The notes under the pieces: model-generated
The model's input: the letters and a program-made list of their open reading frames with translations, nothing else
Databases searched by the model: none
What the model was told of the DNA's origin: nothing
Assembly: GCA_947455205.1 (NCBI GenBank)
Contig: CANGNF010000002.1
Location: forward strand, 62,001 to 126,000
Direction of reading: 5' to 3'
DNA: 64,000 bases
From: Acetobacteraceae bacterium
GTDB lineage: Bacteria > Pseudomonadota > Alphaproteobacteria > Acetobacterales > Acetobacteraceae
Translations under genes and position numbers: made by a program
Shown: piece after piece, positions 7,133 to 15,170 of the stretch
Numbering within the stretch: position 1 is the stretch's first letter
Layout: each line of letters begins with the position of its first letter

Positions 7133-8023
7133 TCAGTGCGCCCCCGCCAGCTCCGCCACCAGGAAGTCGCGGAACACCGCCACGCGCTTGGAATGCCGCA
7201 TTTCCTCGGGATAGACGAAGAAGGCTTCCAGCCGGGGCGACTTCAGCTCCGGCAGCACCTGCAGCAGGCCGTTCAGCTCGCTGCCCATGTAGTCCGGCAG
7301 CGCCGCCAGCCCCAGGCCGGACTGCACCGCGCGCAGCATGGCGGTGGTACTGTTCACCTCCACTGCCGCGCGGCGGGGCGCACCGGGGCGACGCCCGGCC
7401 TCGCTGAGCCAGTTCACCTCGTCGATCGGCGGCCGGTGCTCGCCCCAGACGATCAGGCGATGCTCGTCCAGGTCCTCGGCGCGCTGGGGGATGCCGGCGC
7501 TCTTCAGGTATTCCGGCGCGCCGACGATCCGCCAGCCGAAGCTGGCCAGGTGCCGCTGGATCAGGTCCGGCTGCCGCGGCGGGTGCATGCGGATGGCGAC
7601 ATCGGCCTCGCGCATCGCCAGGTCCAGGTCGCTGTCGTCCAGCAGCAGCGTCACGCTGACATCCGGATACAGCTTCAGGAACCGCGCCAGGCGAGGCGCC
7701 AGCCAGGCATTGCCGAAGCCGGTGGTGCTGGTGACCTTCAGCCGCCCGGCGGGGCGTTCGCGGCTTTCGGTCAACAGCGCCTCGGTCATCGCCAGCTTGG
7801 CAAAGACCTCCCGCACCGTGCGGTTCAGCGTCTCGCCTGGCTCGGTCAGGATCAGCCCGCGCGCATGGCGGTGGAACAGCGGCACCTGCAGTGCCTCCTC
7901 CAGCGCCTGGATCTGCCGCGACACGGCGGATTGGCTGAGGTTCAGTGTCTCACCCGCATGGGTGAAGCTGCCGGCCTCGGCGACGGCGTGGAAAACCCGA
8001 AGCTTGTCCCAGTCCAGCGGCAT
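7133..8023 (-). CDS. LysR-family transcriptional regulator
   Basis: The 296-residue protein has the N-terminal winged helix-turn-helix of LysR regulators (about residues 3-62, with FHAVAEAGSFTHAGETLNLS and AVSRQIQALEEAL) and a periplasmic-binding-protein-like effector domain after a linker helix. The ATG at 8023 overlaps the trxB stop as TGATG; a GTG 3 nt upstream is possible. Translational coupling to trxB suggests redox-related or housekeeping control, but LysR regulators usually act on divergent genes and none is present here. A trxB-lysR pair is, to my knowledge, common in alphaproteobacteria. The effector is unknown. Confidence 0.9.
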   Translation of the reverse strand: MPLDWDKLRVFHAVAEAGSFTHAGETLNLSQSAVSRQIQALEEALQVPLFHRHARGLILTEPGETLNRTVREVFAKLAMTEALLTESRERPAGRLKVTSTTGFGNAWLAPRLARFLKLYPDVSVTLLLDDSDLDLAMREADVAIRMHPPRQPDLIQRHLASFGWRIVGAPEYLKSAGIPQRAEDLDEHRLIVWGEHRPPIDEVNWLSEAGRRPGAPRRAAVEVNSTTAMLRAVQSGLGLAALPDYMGSELNGLLQVLPELKSPRLEAFFVYPEEMRHSKRVAVFRDFLVAELAGAH

Positions 8024-8997
8024 CACCAGGCCGCCATGGCGGGACTGTCCGCTGCTGCGTGGGCCAGGAATTTCTCCGCCTCCAATGCCGCCATGCAGCC
8101 GGTGCCCGCCGCGGTCACCGCCTGGCGATAGATCTTGTCCTGCACGTCGCCGGCGGCGAAGACGCCCTCGACATTGGTGCGGGCCGAGCCGGGGACGGTG
8201 AGGATGTAGCCCTCGGCGTCCATCTCCACCTGGCCCTTGAACAGCGCCGTCGCCGGGTCGTGGCCGATGGCGACGAAGACGCCGTCCAACGCCAGCTCGG
8301 ACCTCTCACCGGTTTTGGTGTTGCTCAGCGCCAGCGCGCGGGTGGAGGGGAACTTGCCGTCGCTGGCCAGCACCGCATCCACCCTGGTGTCCCACACCAC
8401 CGTCACGTTCGGCAGCGCGAACAGCCGCTGCTGCAAAATCCGTTCGGCGCGGAAGCTGTCGCGCCGGTGGACCACCGTCACGTGCTTCGCCAGGTTGGCC
8501 AGGTACAGCGCCTCCTCCACCGCGGTGTTGCCGCCGCCCACCACGGCCACGTTCTTGCCCCTGAAGAAGAAGCCGTCGCAGGTGGCGCAGGCGGAGACGC
8601 CGAAGCCGGACAGCTCCTTCTCGCCGGGGATGCCCAGCCAGCGGGCCTGCGCCCCGGTGCAGATCACCACCGCCTCGGCGACGTACTCATCGCCCGAGTC
8701 GCCCAGCGCGCGGAACGGCCGCTTGCCGAGGTCGATCGAGGTGATGATGTCCTGCACGATCCGGGTGCCGACATGCTCGGCCTGCTTCTGCATCTGCTCC
8801 ATCAGGAAGGGCCCCTGGATGGCGCTGGCATAGCCCGGGTAATTCTCAACATCGGTGGTGATCATCAGCTGCCCGCCCGGCTGCAGGCCGGCCACCACCA
8901 TCGGTTTCAGCCCGGCGCGCGCGGCGTAGATCGCCGCGGTGTAGCCGGCGGGGCCGGCGCCGATGATGAGGAGGCGGACGCTGTGCGTGGTGGACAA
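8023..8997 (-). CDS. trxB: Thioredoxin-disulfide reductase
   Basis: This flavoenzyme uses NADPH to reduce thioredoxin. It has the FAD-binding LLIIGAGPAGYTAAIYAARAG at the start, the redox-active CATC in SACATCDGFFFRGKN, the NADPH-binding VVGGGNTAVEEAL and the C-terminal FAD motif GVFAAGDVQDKIYRQAVTAAGTG. Start choice: homologues begin right at this point (MS.TH..RVLIIG), which corresponds to a TTG at 8997 with a weak GGGAA site upstream, giving 324 residues, the normal size. An ATG at 9108 would add 37 residues unlike any TrxB N-terminus. It is followed by lysR with a 1-bp overlap and is divergent from the Lrp gene. Confidence 0.92.
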   Translation of the reverse strand: MSTTHSVRLLIIGAGPAGYTAAIYAARAGLKPMVVAGLQPGGQLMITTDVENYPGYASAIQGPFLMEQMQKQAEHVGTRIVQDIITSIDLGKRPFRALGDSGDEYVAEAVVICTGAQARWLGIPGEKELSGFGVSACATCDGFFFRGKNVAVVGGGNTAVEEALYLANLAKHVTVVHRRDSFRAERILQQRLFALPNVTVVWDTRVDAVLASDGKFPSTRALALSNTKTGERSELALDGVFVAIGHDPATALFKGQVEMDAEGYILTVPGSARTNVEGVFAAGDVQDKIYRQAVTAAGTGCMAALEAEKFLAHAAADSPAMAAW

Positions 8998-9148
8998 GTG
9001 GCTGTTCCCGGTTTGCTGACACGACCTTGGCGGCTCGTCGCAGCGGTTCGCACCGGTCGAGTCCCGGATGGTTCCGCGCGGCGCCAGCAAAGCATATCTG
9101 AATGCCATGCACAGCGAACAACCCTAACCCTTGCGGACCGCGCACTGA

Positions 9149-9161
9149 GCAATGATATTGC
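9149..9161. promoter_or_regulatory. 13-bp palindrome, candidate Lrp/AsnC operator
   Basis: GCAAT-GAT-ATTGC, a perfect palindrome with an AT-rich centre, lies 22 bp ahead of the Lrp-type gene in the trxB/lrp divergent region. Lrp/AsnC regulators often bind such sites near their own promoter. Binding is inference. Confidence 0.45.
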
Positions 9162-9182
9162 GCGCCAAGTCCAGCTTCCGCA

Positions 9183-9677
9183 ATGAAACCGAACCATATG
9201 ACCCCTGATGCCGATGCCGAACTCGATGCGGTGGACCGCCAGATCCTGGCGGAGCTGCAGCGCGACGGCCGGATGACCAATGTGGAGCTGGCCAAGCGGG
9301 TCGGCCTCTCGGCGCCACCCTGCCTGCGCCGGGTGCGCCGGCTGGAGGAGATCGGCGTCATCCGCGGCTACCACGCCGACCTGGACCCGGTGGCGCTGGG
9401 CTATGAGATAACCTTCTTCGCCCTGGTCGCGCTGGAGAGCCAGAAGGAGGCGGTGCTGACCGCCTTCGAGGCGATGATGCGGGCCTGGCCGGAGGTGCGC
9501 GAGTGCCACATGATCCGCGGCGGCGGCGACTTCCTGCTGCGCCTGGTGGCGCGCGACACCGCGCATGAGAACGCGCTGACCAGCCAGCTGACGGCGGTGG
9601 ACCAGGTGGCGCGGGTGCAGACGTTGCAGACCATCCGCACCGCCAAGGGCGAAGCCGGTGTGCCGGTGCCGACCTAG
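9183..9677 (+). CDS. Lrp/AsnC-family transcriptional regulator
   Basis: The 164-residue product has an N-terminal helix-turn-helix (about residues 14-65: DAVDRQILAELQRDGRMTN, then LAKRVGLSAPPCLRRVRRLE) and a C-terminal RAM/ligand domain (GYEITFFALVAL, then RECHMIRGGGDFLLRLVA). Family members bind amino acids and form octamers that regulate amino-acid metabolism or transport. It starts at MKPNHMTPD; the second Met (residue 6) is an alternative. It is divergent from trxB, an arrangement common in alphaproteobacteria, and is followed 12 bp later by an MFS transporter that it may control. A palindrome at 9149-9161 is a plausible autoregulatory site. Confidence 0.92.
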   Translation: MKPNHMTPDADAELDAVDRQILAELQRDGRMTNVELAKRVGLSAPPCLRRVRRLEEIGVIRGYHADLDPVALGYEITFFALVALESQKEAVLTAFEAMMRAWPEVRECHMIRGGGDFLLRLVARDTAHENALTSQLTAVDQVARVQTLQTIRTAKGEAGVPVPT

Positions 9678-9689
9678 CACCGTGCCGGC

Positions 9690-10880
9690 GTGACCCCAGG
9701 CTCCCCCGGCTTCGTCGCCGCCATTGTCACCGCGCAGGTGCTGACCCAGATCGGCGCCTTCAGCCTGCCGGCGCTGCTGCCGCACTACTTCGACGCCTGG
9801 AGCCTGACGCCGAGCGAGGCCGGCTGGCTGATCGGCGTGTTCTTCGCCGCCTATGTGCCGGCGGTGCCGCTGCTGGCGGCGCTGACGGACCGGGTGCCGG
9901 CGCGGCAGGTGTACCTGCTGGGCACCGGCCTTACCGCGCTGGCGCATCTGGGCTTCGGCCTGCTGGCGGATGGCTTCTGGGGCGGCATGGCCTGCCGCGC
10001 CCTGGCCGGGCTGGGTTGGGCCGGGGCCTACATGCCCGGGCTGAAGGCGCTGGCGGACCCGCTGGCGGGCGCCGCGCAGTCCCGCGCCGTGTCCTGGCAT
10101 GCGGCGGGCATCGGCATCGCCGGGGCCAGCTCCTTCGTCATCGCCGGCGCGCTGAACGCCGCCTTCGGCCCGACCAGCGCCTTCGTGTTCGGCGGGCTGG
10201 CGGCGGCCTGCGCTTTCGGCATCGCGCTGCTGGTCATGCCGGCCACGCCGCCGCAACCGGGCCCGCGCCGCAACCTGCTGGACTACCGCCCGGTGCTGCG
10301 CAATCGCCGGGCCATGGCCTGGATCGCCGGCTACACCGTGCATACCTGGGAACTGGCGGCGCTGCGCGCCTGGGGCGTGGTGTTCCTGGCCGCCGCGCTG
10401 GCGCAACCGGGCAGCCCGGCCTGGCTGCCGGGGCCGACCGTGCTGTTCACCGCCGCCGGGCTGGCCGGGGTGGCCATCTCCATCACCGGCAACGAGACGG
10501 CGCAGAAATACGGCCGCAACCGCGTGGTGCATGCCGCCATCCTCTCGGCCGCCACGCTGTCGCTGCTGACCGGCTGGGCGGTGGCGCTGTGGGCGCCGCT
10601 GGCGGTGGCGGGCGTGGTTGTCTGGAATGCCTGCATCTATCTGGACAGTGCCGCGCTGACGGCAGGCACGGTGCAGGCGGCCGAGGCCGAGCATCGCGGC
10701 GCCACCATGGGGCTGCACAGCATGGCCGGTTATGCCGGCGGCTGCATCGGCCCCATCGGCGTCGGCCTGGCGCTGGAATGCTGGGGGCAGGGGGCGCTGG
10801 GCTGGGGCCTGGGCTTCGGCCACCTGGCGCTGGTGACGCTGGCGGGGCTGTGGCTGGTGCGCCGGCTGGGCCGTGCCTGA
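9690..10880 (+). CDS. MFS transporter
   Basis: The 396-residue product is almost entirely hydrophobic with about 12 predicted membrane helices. The MFS loop 2-3 region reads LAALTDRVPARQVYLLG (about residues 64-80), a variant of the GxLaDRxGrr motif. It starts at a GTG (9690), 12 bp after the Lrp gene. The family moves small solutes by proton coupling or facilitated diffusion across the inner membrane; the substrate cannot be inferred. Co-orientation with an Lrp regulator would fit an amino acid or related compound, but this is weak evidence. Confidence 0.82.
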   Translation: MTPGSPGFVAAIVTAQVLTQIGAFSLPALLPHYFDAWSLTPSEAGWLIGVFFAAYVPAVPLLAALTDRVPARQVYLLGTGLTALAHLGFGLLADGFWGGMACRALAGLGWAGAYMPGLKALADPLAGAAQSRAVSWHAAGIGIAGASSFVIAGALNAAFGPTSAFVFGGLAAACAFGIALLVMPATPPQPGPRRNLLDYRPVLRNRRAMAWIAGYTVHTWELAALRAWGVVFLAAALAQPGSPAWLPGPTVLFTAAGLAGVAISITGNETAQKYGRNRVVHAAILSAATLSLLTGWAVALWAPLAVAGVVVWNACIYLDSAALTAGTVQAAEAEHRGATMGLHSMAGYAGGCIGPIGVGLALECWGQGALGWGLGFGHLALVTLAGLWLVRRLGRA

Positions 10881-10898
10881 ACGATCGGGAGAGACGCC

Positions 10899-11378
10899 AT
10901 GCAGAAGATCACCCCCTTCCTCTGGTTCGACAACCAGGCGGAGGAAGCCGTCGCCTTCTACTGCGCCACCTTCCGCAACGCGGTGGCCGGCGGCGTGACG
11001 CGCTATCCGGAGGGCACGCCCGGCCGCGCCGGCAGCGTGATGACCGCCAGCTTCACACTGGAGGGCCTGCCGTTCACCGCGCTGAATGGCGGGCCGTATT
11101 ACCAGTTCAGCGGCGCCATCTCCTTCCTGGTGCGCTGCGCCGACCAGGCGGAGGTGGATGAGCTGTGGGACCGCCTGGCGGCGGACGGCAAGCCGCACCA
11201 ATGCGGCTGGGTGACGGACCGCTTCGGCGTGACCTGGCAGGTGGTGCCGGCCGAGATGATGGAGTTGCTGGGCCGTGGCGACGCCGCCGCCAACGGGCGG
11301 TTGATGCAGGCGATGATGCCGATGGTGAAGCTGGACATGCCGGCGCTGCGCCGCGCCTGGGACGGCGCCCCGGCGTGA
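10899..11378 (+). CDS. VOC-superfamily protein (PhnB-like)
   Basis: The 159-residue protein starts MQKITPFLWFDNQAEEAVAF and contains TRYPEGTPGRAGSVM, LNGGPYYQFSGAISF and DRFGVTWQVVP. These are hallmarks of the PhnB-like branch of the vicinal-oxygen-chelate fold, often annotated 3-demethylubiquinone-9 3-methyltransferase-like although most are not methyltransferases. No enzymatic role can be assigned. A GGGAGAG ribosome-binding site precedes the ATG. Its stop overlaps the GTG start of the next MFS gene (GTGA), so the two are translationally coupled and may be linked to resistance or detoxification. Confidence 0.88.
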   Translation: MQKITPFLWFDNQAEEAVAFYCATFRNAVAGGVTRYPEGTPGRAGSVMTASFTLEGLPFTALNGGPYYQFSGAISFLVRCADQAEVDELWDRLAADGKPHQCGWVTDRFGVTWQVVPAEMMELLGRGDAAANGRLMQAMMPMVKLDMPALRRAWDGAPA

Positions 11379-12580
11379 CCGAACCGCGCCGCGCCGCGCT
11401 GGCCTTCATCTTCGTCACGGTGGCGCTGGACATGCTGGCGCTGGGGCTGATCATCCCGGTGCTGCCGGGGCTGATCGGCAGCTTCCTCGGCGGTGACGCG
11501 GCGGATACGTCGCGCATGCTCGGCCTGTTCGGCACCGCCTGGGCCGCCGTGCAGTTCTTCGCCATGCCTGTCGCCGGCGCGCTGAGCGACCGGTTCGGCC
11601 GGCGGCCGGTGGTGCTGCTCTCCAACCTGGGCAATGGGCTGGACTACCTGCTGATGGCGCTGGCGCCCAGCCTGTGGCTGCTGTTCGTCGGGCGGCTGAT
11701 CTCCGGCGTCACCTCGGCCAGTGTCAGCACCGCCTTTGCCTATATCGCCGACGTGCTGCCGCCGGAGCGCCGGGCCAAGGGCTTCGGGCTGCTGGGCGTG
11801 GCCTTCGGGCTGGGCTTCGTGCTGGGGCCGGCCGTGGGTGGGCTGCTGGGCAGCATGGACCCGCGGCTGCCGTTCTGGGTGGCGGGCGGCCTGGCGCTGC
11901 TGAACTTCGCCTATGGCTGGTTCGTGCTGCCGGAATCGCTGCCGCCGGAAAAGCGCGCGCCGTTCCGTTGGCGGCGCGCCAACCCGGTGGGCTCGCTGGC
12001 GCTGCTGCGGCAGCACCCGGGGCTGTTGGGGCTGGCCGGGGTGCACTTCCTGTCGCAGCTGGCGCATGTGGTGCTGCCCAGCATCACCGTGCTGTACGCC
12101 ACCTACCGCTATGGCTGGTCGGAGGCGAGCATGGGCCTGGCGCTGGCCGCGGTGGGCGTCTGCTCCGCGGTGGTGCAGGGCGGGCTGGTCGGGCCGGTGG
12201 TCAAGCGCATCGGCGAACGCCGGGCGATGGTGCTGGGCATGCTCTGCGGCGCGCTCGGCTTCGCCGGCTACGGGCTGGCGCCGACGGGCTTCTGGTTCAT
12301 GGCGGCGCTGCCCTTCGTGGCGCTGTGGGGCGTGGGCGGGCCGGCGCTGCAGAGCCTGATGTCCCGCCGCGTGCCGGCCGAGGCGCAGGGCCGCCTGCAG
12401 GGCGCCGCCAGCAGCGTGCAGGGCCTGGCGCAGCTGATCGGCCCGACGCTGTTCGCCGGCAGCTTCGCGCTCTCCATTGACCGTGGCTGGGGCATGCCGG
12501 GCGCGCCCTTCCTGCTTTCCGGCGCGCTGTTGCTGGGCGGGCTGGCGCTGGGCTGGCGCGTGACCCGGCCGGCGCCGTAG
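11375..12580 (+). CDS. TCR/Tet-family MFS efflux transporter
   Basis: The 401-residue, 12-helix product starts at GTG 11375 ([20 protein letters not shown]), overlapping the VOC gene stop by 4 bp. [16 protein letters not shown] in helix 1, the loop motif [19 protein letters not shown] and the helix-5 [21 protein letters not shown] are typical of the TetA-like drug:proton antiporter group. Such proteins export tetracyclines or other amphiphiles in exchange for protons, but chromosomal members of environmental bacteria usually have unknown substrates, so resistance should not be assumed. It is convergent with the membrane-protein gene that ends 6 bp further on. Confidence 0.87.
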   Translation: MTEPRRAALAFIFVTVALDMLALGLIIPVLPGLIGSFLGGDAADTSRMLGLFGTAWAAVQFFAMPVAGALSDRFGRRPVVLLSNLGNGLDYLLMALAPSLWLLFVGRLISGVTSASVSTAFAYIADVLPPERRAKGFGLLGVAFGLGFVLGPAVGGLLGSMDPRLPFWVAGGLALLNFAYGWFVLPESLPPEKRAPFRWRRANPVGSLALLRQHPGLLGLAGVHFLSQLAHVVLPSITVLYATYRYGWSEASMGLALAAVGVCSAVVQGGLVGPVVKRIGERRAMVLGMLCGALGFAGYGLAPTGFWFMAALPFVALWGVGGPALQSLMSRRVPAEAQGRLQGAASSVQGLAQLIGPTLFAGSFALSIDRGWGMPGAPFLLSGALLLGGLALGWRVTRPAP

Positions 12581-12586
12581 GCCGGG

Positions 12587-14044
12587 CTACCCCGGAAAGC
12601 GCGGCCGCAGCCCGGCCGGCGCATGTTGCGGCACCAAGCGCAGCCCGGCCCCCAGCGCGCCGGAGACGAAGGGCAGCAGCCAGATGATCCGCGCCTGGTA
12701 GCGCCCGGCCGGGCCGGACAGCGCCCCGGCGATGCCGGCATTGCCCAGCGTCGCCAGCAGCACCAGCACCGCCAGCGCCGCGGTATGCGCCGGCAGCCGC
12801 TGCCAGCGCAGCAGCAGCAGGCCCAGCAGCCCGGCGGTGCCCAGCACCACCGCGGCTGTATGCAGCGGCACCCATTGCCGGGAATCCGCCACCAGGTGGC
12901 CCTGCTGCTGGCGGCTGCTGGCCAGCGCGCGCAGCTCATGCGGGAAGAAGCGCGCCACCAGGGGCTGCGGGCCATGCGGCGGCGGCCAGGGCTCCAGCCC
13001 ATCGCCCACGCTGAACAGGCCCAGCTGGTCCAGGGTATTGCCCAGGGCGGCGTGCAGCACCGCCACCGGGCGGGCCTGCAGCGTGGCCATCACCACGTCG
13101 CGGGCCTCGGGCGCCCAGGCCTCGGCGCCGCCCAGCCCGGTCTGCAGCGGCGAGTCGTCGGCCCACAGGAAGCCGTTGTGCCAGCCGGGCAGGCGGTCCA
13201 GCACGTCGCACAGCTTCCAGCCCACCGCCGGGCATTGCGCCCGCGCCACCGCCAGGCCAGGGCCGTCGTAGATGACGCGGGTGGCCAGGAAGACCATGCC
13301 GAAGGGCGACAGCGAGGCCTTGCCGCGCCCGACCGCGTTGACCCCGACCAGCGCCACCGCCGCCACCAGCGCCGGCACCGCCATGCGCAACGCCGGGCGC
13401 CAGGCCTGGCGCCAGCCGCGCCGCCCGGCCAGCAGCAGCGCCCCAGCCACGGCCAGGCCCAGGGCCAAAGGCAGGTGGCTCTGGTGGACCGCCACGGCGA
13501 AGATGCCCAGCGCCAGAAGGTAGACCCGCTCCCCCACGCTCAGCACCGCCAGGCGGAAGCCGAGCAGCCACAGCGCCAGCACGGTGACCCCGGCGAAGAA
13601 GTCCGGCATCAGCTGGGCGACGAACCAGGGCAGCGGCGTCAGCACCGCCAGGCCCAGGGCGGCCAGGGGCAGGGCGGCGCGTTCCGCCCGGCCCAGCGCG
13701 CGCAGCACCAAGCCCAGCAGATGCGCCACCAGCAGGCCCTGGACCAGCACCGGCAGCCACAGGCTGGTGCGCCAATGCGTGAACAGCAGGAACAGGCTGT
13801 AGAAGGGCGGCCGGTCCCAGCCCAGGTAGTGCAGCAGCGCCTGGCCCAGGTAGGTGCCGGTATCGGCGAAGACCAAGGGATAGCCGTTCCAGAACGCCGG
13901 CCAGACCAGCAGCAGCGCGGCGATCAGGTGGCTGCCGCAGGCCACCGCCAGGCGCGGCAGGGCGCCGCCGCCGGCCGCCGGGTCGGGGCCGCCGAACTCA
14001 CCCTGAGTTTGCCTCAGCACCATTTCCGCAACCGCAGCCGTCAT
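12587..14044 (-). CDS. Polytopic membrane protein, possible GT-C-like glycosyltransferase
   Basis: This product of about 485 residues has 10 or more hydrophobic segments. After the first helix comes a periplasmic-type loop, YPLVFADTGTYLGQALLHYLG, then DRPPFYSLFLL. An acidic residue in the first loop followed by RPP(F/L)Y is reminiscent of lipid-linked-sugar-using GT-C enzymes (ArnT/PMT-like), but I cannot assign a named family. A GTG at 14065 would add 7 residues; I chose the ATG at 14044. It lies downstream of galE on the same strand at the edge of the polysaccharide region, which fits a role in surface glycan assembly or modification. Function is inference. Confidence 0.68.
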   Translation of the reverse strand: MTAAVAEMVLRQTQGEFGGPDPAAGGGALPRLAVACGSHLIAALLLVWPAFWNGYPLVFADTGTYLGQALLHYLGWDRPPFYSLFLLFTHWRTSLWLPVLVQGLLVAHLLGLVLRALGRAERAALPLAALGLAVLTPLPWFVAQLMPDFFAGVTVLALWLLGFRLAVLSVGERVYLLALGIFAVAVHQSHLPLALGLAVAGALLLAGRRGWRQAWRPALRMAVPALVAAVALVGVNAVGRGKASLSPFGMVFLATRVIYDGPGLAVARAQCPAVGWKLCDVLDRLPGWHNGFLWADDSPLQTGLGGAEAWAPEARDVVMATLQARPVAVLHAALGNTLDQLGLFSVGDGLEPWPPPHGPQPLVARFFPHELRALASSRQQQGHLVADSRQWVPLHTAAVVLGTAGLLGLLLLRWQRLPAHTAALAVLVLLATLGNAGIAGALSGPAGRYQARIIWLLPFVSGALGAGLRLVPQHAPAGLRPRFPG

Positions 14045-14173
14045 TCCCAGCCACCCAAGCGCCACCGCCGTAAACTGCGGTGTCGCGGGGGTTTGGTCGC
14101 TACAACTGCCCGCGAGGGCGCGCCCGTTCTGCGTCCGGGCGGGTTACGCCCCGCACGGTGGCGCGAGGCCCGG

Positions 14174-15166
14174 TCAGGCGCGATCGTCGTAGCCGCGCGG
14201 ATGGGCCTCATGCCAGGCCCAGGCGGTGCGGACGATGTCGTCCAGCGCGGCGAAGCGCGGCTGCCAGCCGGTCTCCCGCCGCAGCGTCTCGCTGGAGGCC
14301 ACCAGCGCCGCGGGGTCGCCGGGGCGGCGCGGGCCGAAGCTGTGCGGCACCTTGCGGCCGCTGATGCGCTCGACGCTCTCGATGACCTGCTTGACCGAGT
14401 AGCCGGCGCCGTTGCCCAGGTTGTAGCGCAGGCTGCGCTCCTCCAGCAGCGGCAGCACCGCCAGGTGCGCGGCGGCCAGGTCGTTCACATGCACGTAGTC
14501 GCGGATGCAGGTGCCGTCTGGCGTGGCGTAGTCGGTGCCGAAGACGGTCAGCGGCGGGCGGGTGCCCAGCGCCGCGCCGATGCACAGCGGGATCAGATGG
14601 GTCTCCGGCTCATGGTCCTCGCCGATCTCGCCGGACGGGTCGGCGCCGGCGGCGTTGAAGTAGCGCAGGCAGGCGCTGCGCAGGCCGTGCACCTGGTCGG
14701 CCCAGTGCAGGCCTTGCTCCACGATAAGCTTGGACGTGCCGTAGGCGCTGGCCGGGGCCAGCTCGGCGTCCTCCGCAATGGGCACCGACTTGGGGAAGCC
14801 GAACAGCGCGGCGGTGGAGGAGAACACGAATTTCCGCACGCCCGCCTGCACCGCGGCTTCCGCCAGCCACAGGCTGTTGGCGCCGTTCTCGGCGCAGTAG
14901 CGCAGCGGCTCGCGCATGCTCTCCCCCACCAGGGAGAGCGCGGCGAAGTGGAACACCGCCTCGAACTTCCAGTTGGCGAACACGGCCGCGACGCGGGCGC
15001 GGTCGGCCAACTCGGCCTCGACGAACTCGACCGTGGAGGGCACCGCGGCGCGATGGCCCTGGCGCAGGTTGTCCAGCACCACGACATCATCGCCCCGGGC
15101 CACCAGGGCCCGCACCAGGTGGCTACCGACATAGCCGGCGCCACCCGTCACCAGAAAACGCGCCAC
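14174..15166 (-). CDS. galE: UDP-glucose 4-epimerase
   Basis: The 330-residue short-chain dehydrogenase-type epimerase has the NAD-binding FLVTGGAGYVGSHLVRAL at the start, SSTAALFG, the catalytic YGTSKLIVE (Tyr-x3-Lys) and the substrate loop YFNAAGADPSGEIGE. It interconverts UDP-glucose and UDP-galactose to supply sugar nucleotides for polysaccharide synthesis. The GTG at 15166 fits: a GGGAG site 8 nt upstream and homologue N-termini (VARFLVTGG). An upstream in-frame ATG would lie inside wzc. It starts 4 bp after the wzc-like kinase gene, so the two form an operon, coupling precursor supply with export control. Confidence 0.93.
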   Translation of the reverse strand: MARFLVTGGAGYVGSHLVRALVARGDDVVVLDNLRQGHRAAVPSTVEFVEAELADRARVAAVFANWKFEAVFHFAALSLVGESMREPLRYCAENGANSLWLAEAAVQAGVRKFVFSSTAALFGFPKSVPIAEDAELAPASAYGTSKLIVEQGLHWADQVHGLRSACLRYFNAAGADPSGEIGEDHEPETHLIPLCIGAALGTRPPLTVFGTDYATPDGTCIRDYVHVNDLAAAHLAVLPLLEERSLRYNLGNGAGYSVKQVIESVERISGRKVPHSFGPRRPGDPAALVASSETLRRETGWQPRFAALDDIVRTAWAWHEAHPRGYDDRA

Positions 15167-15170
15167 GCGC

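Noticed and set aside
8998-9108. An ATG start for trxB at 9108
   Set aside because: The extra 37 residues are unlike TrxB N-termini; homologues begin at the position of TTG 8997. It cannot be fully excluded.
8907-11201. A long minus-strand open frame (over 760 codons) across the Lrp, MFS and VOC genes
   Set aside because: Low-complexity His/Gln/Arg/Ala composition and complete overlap with well-supported plus-strand genes.
11375-12580. Calling the TCR/Tet-type transporter a tetracycline resistance gene
   Set aside because: Family membership alone does not show resistance; chromosomal members of environmental bacteria commonly transport other compounds.
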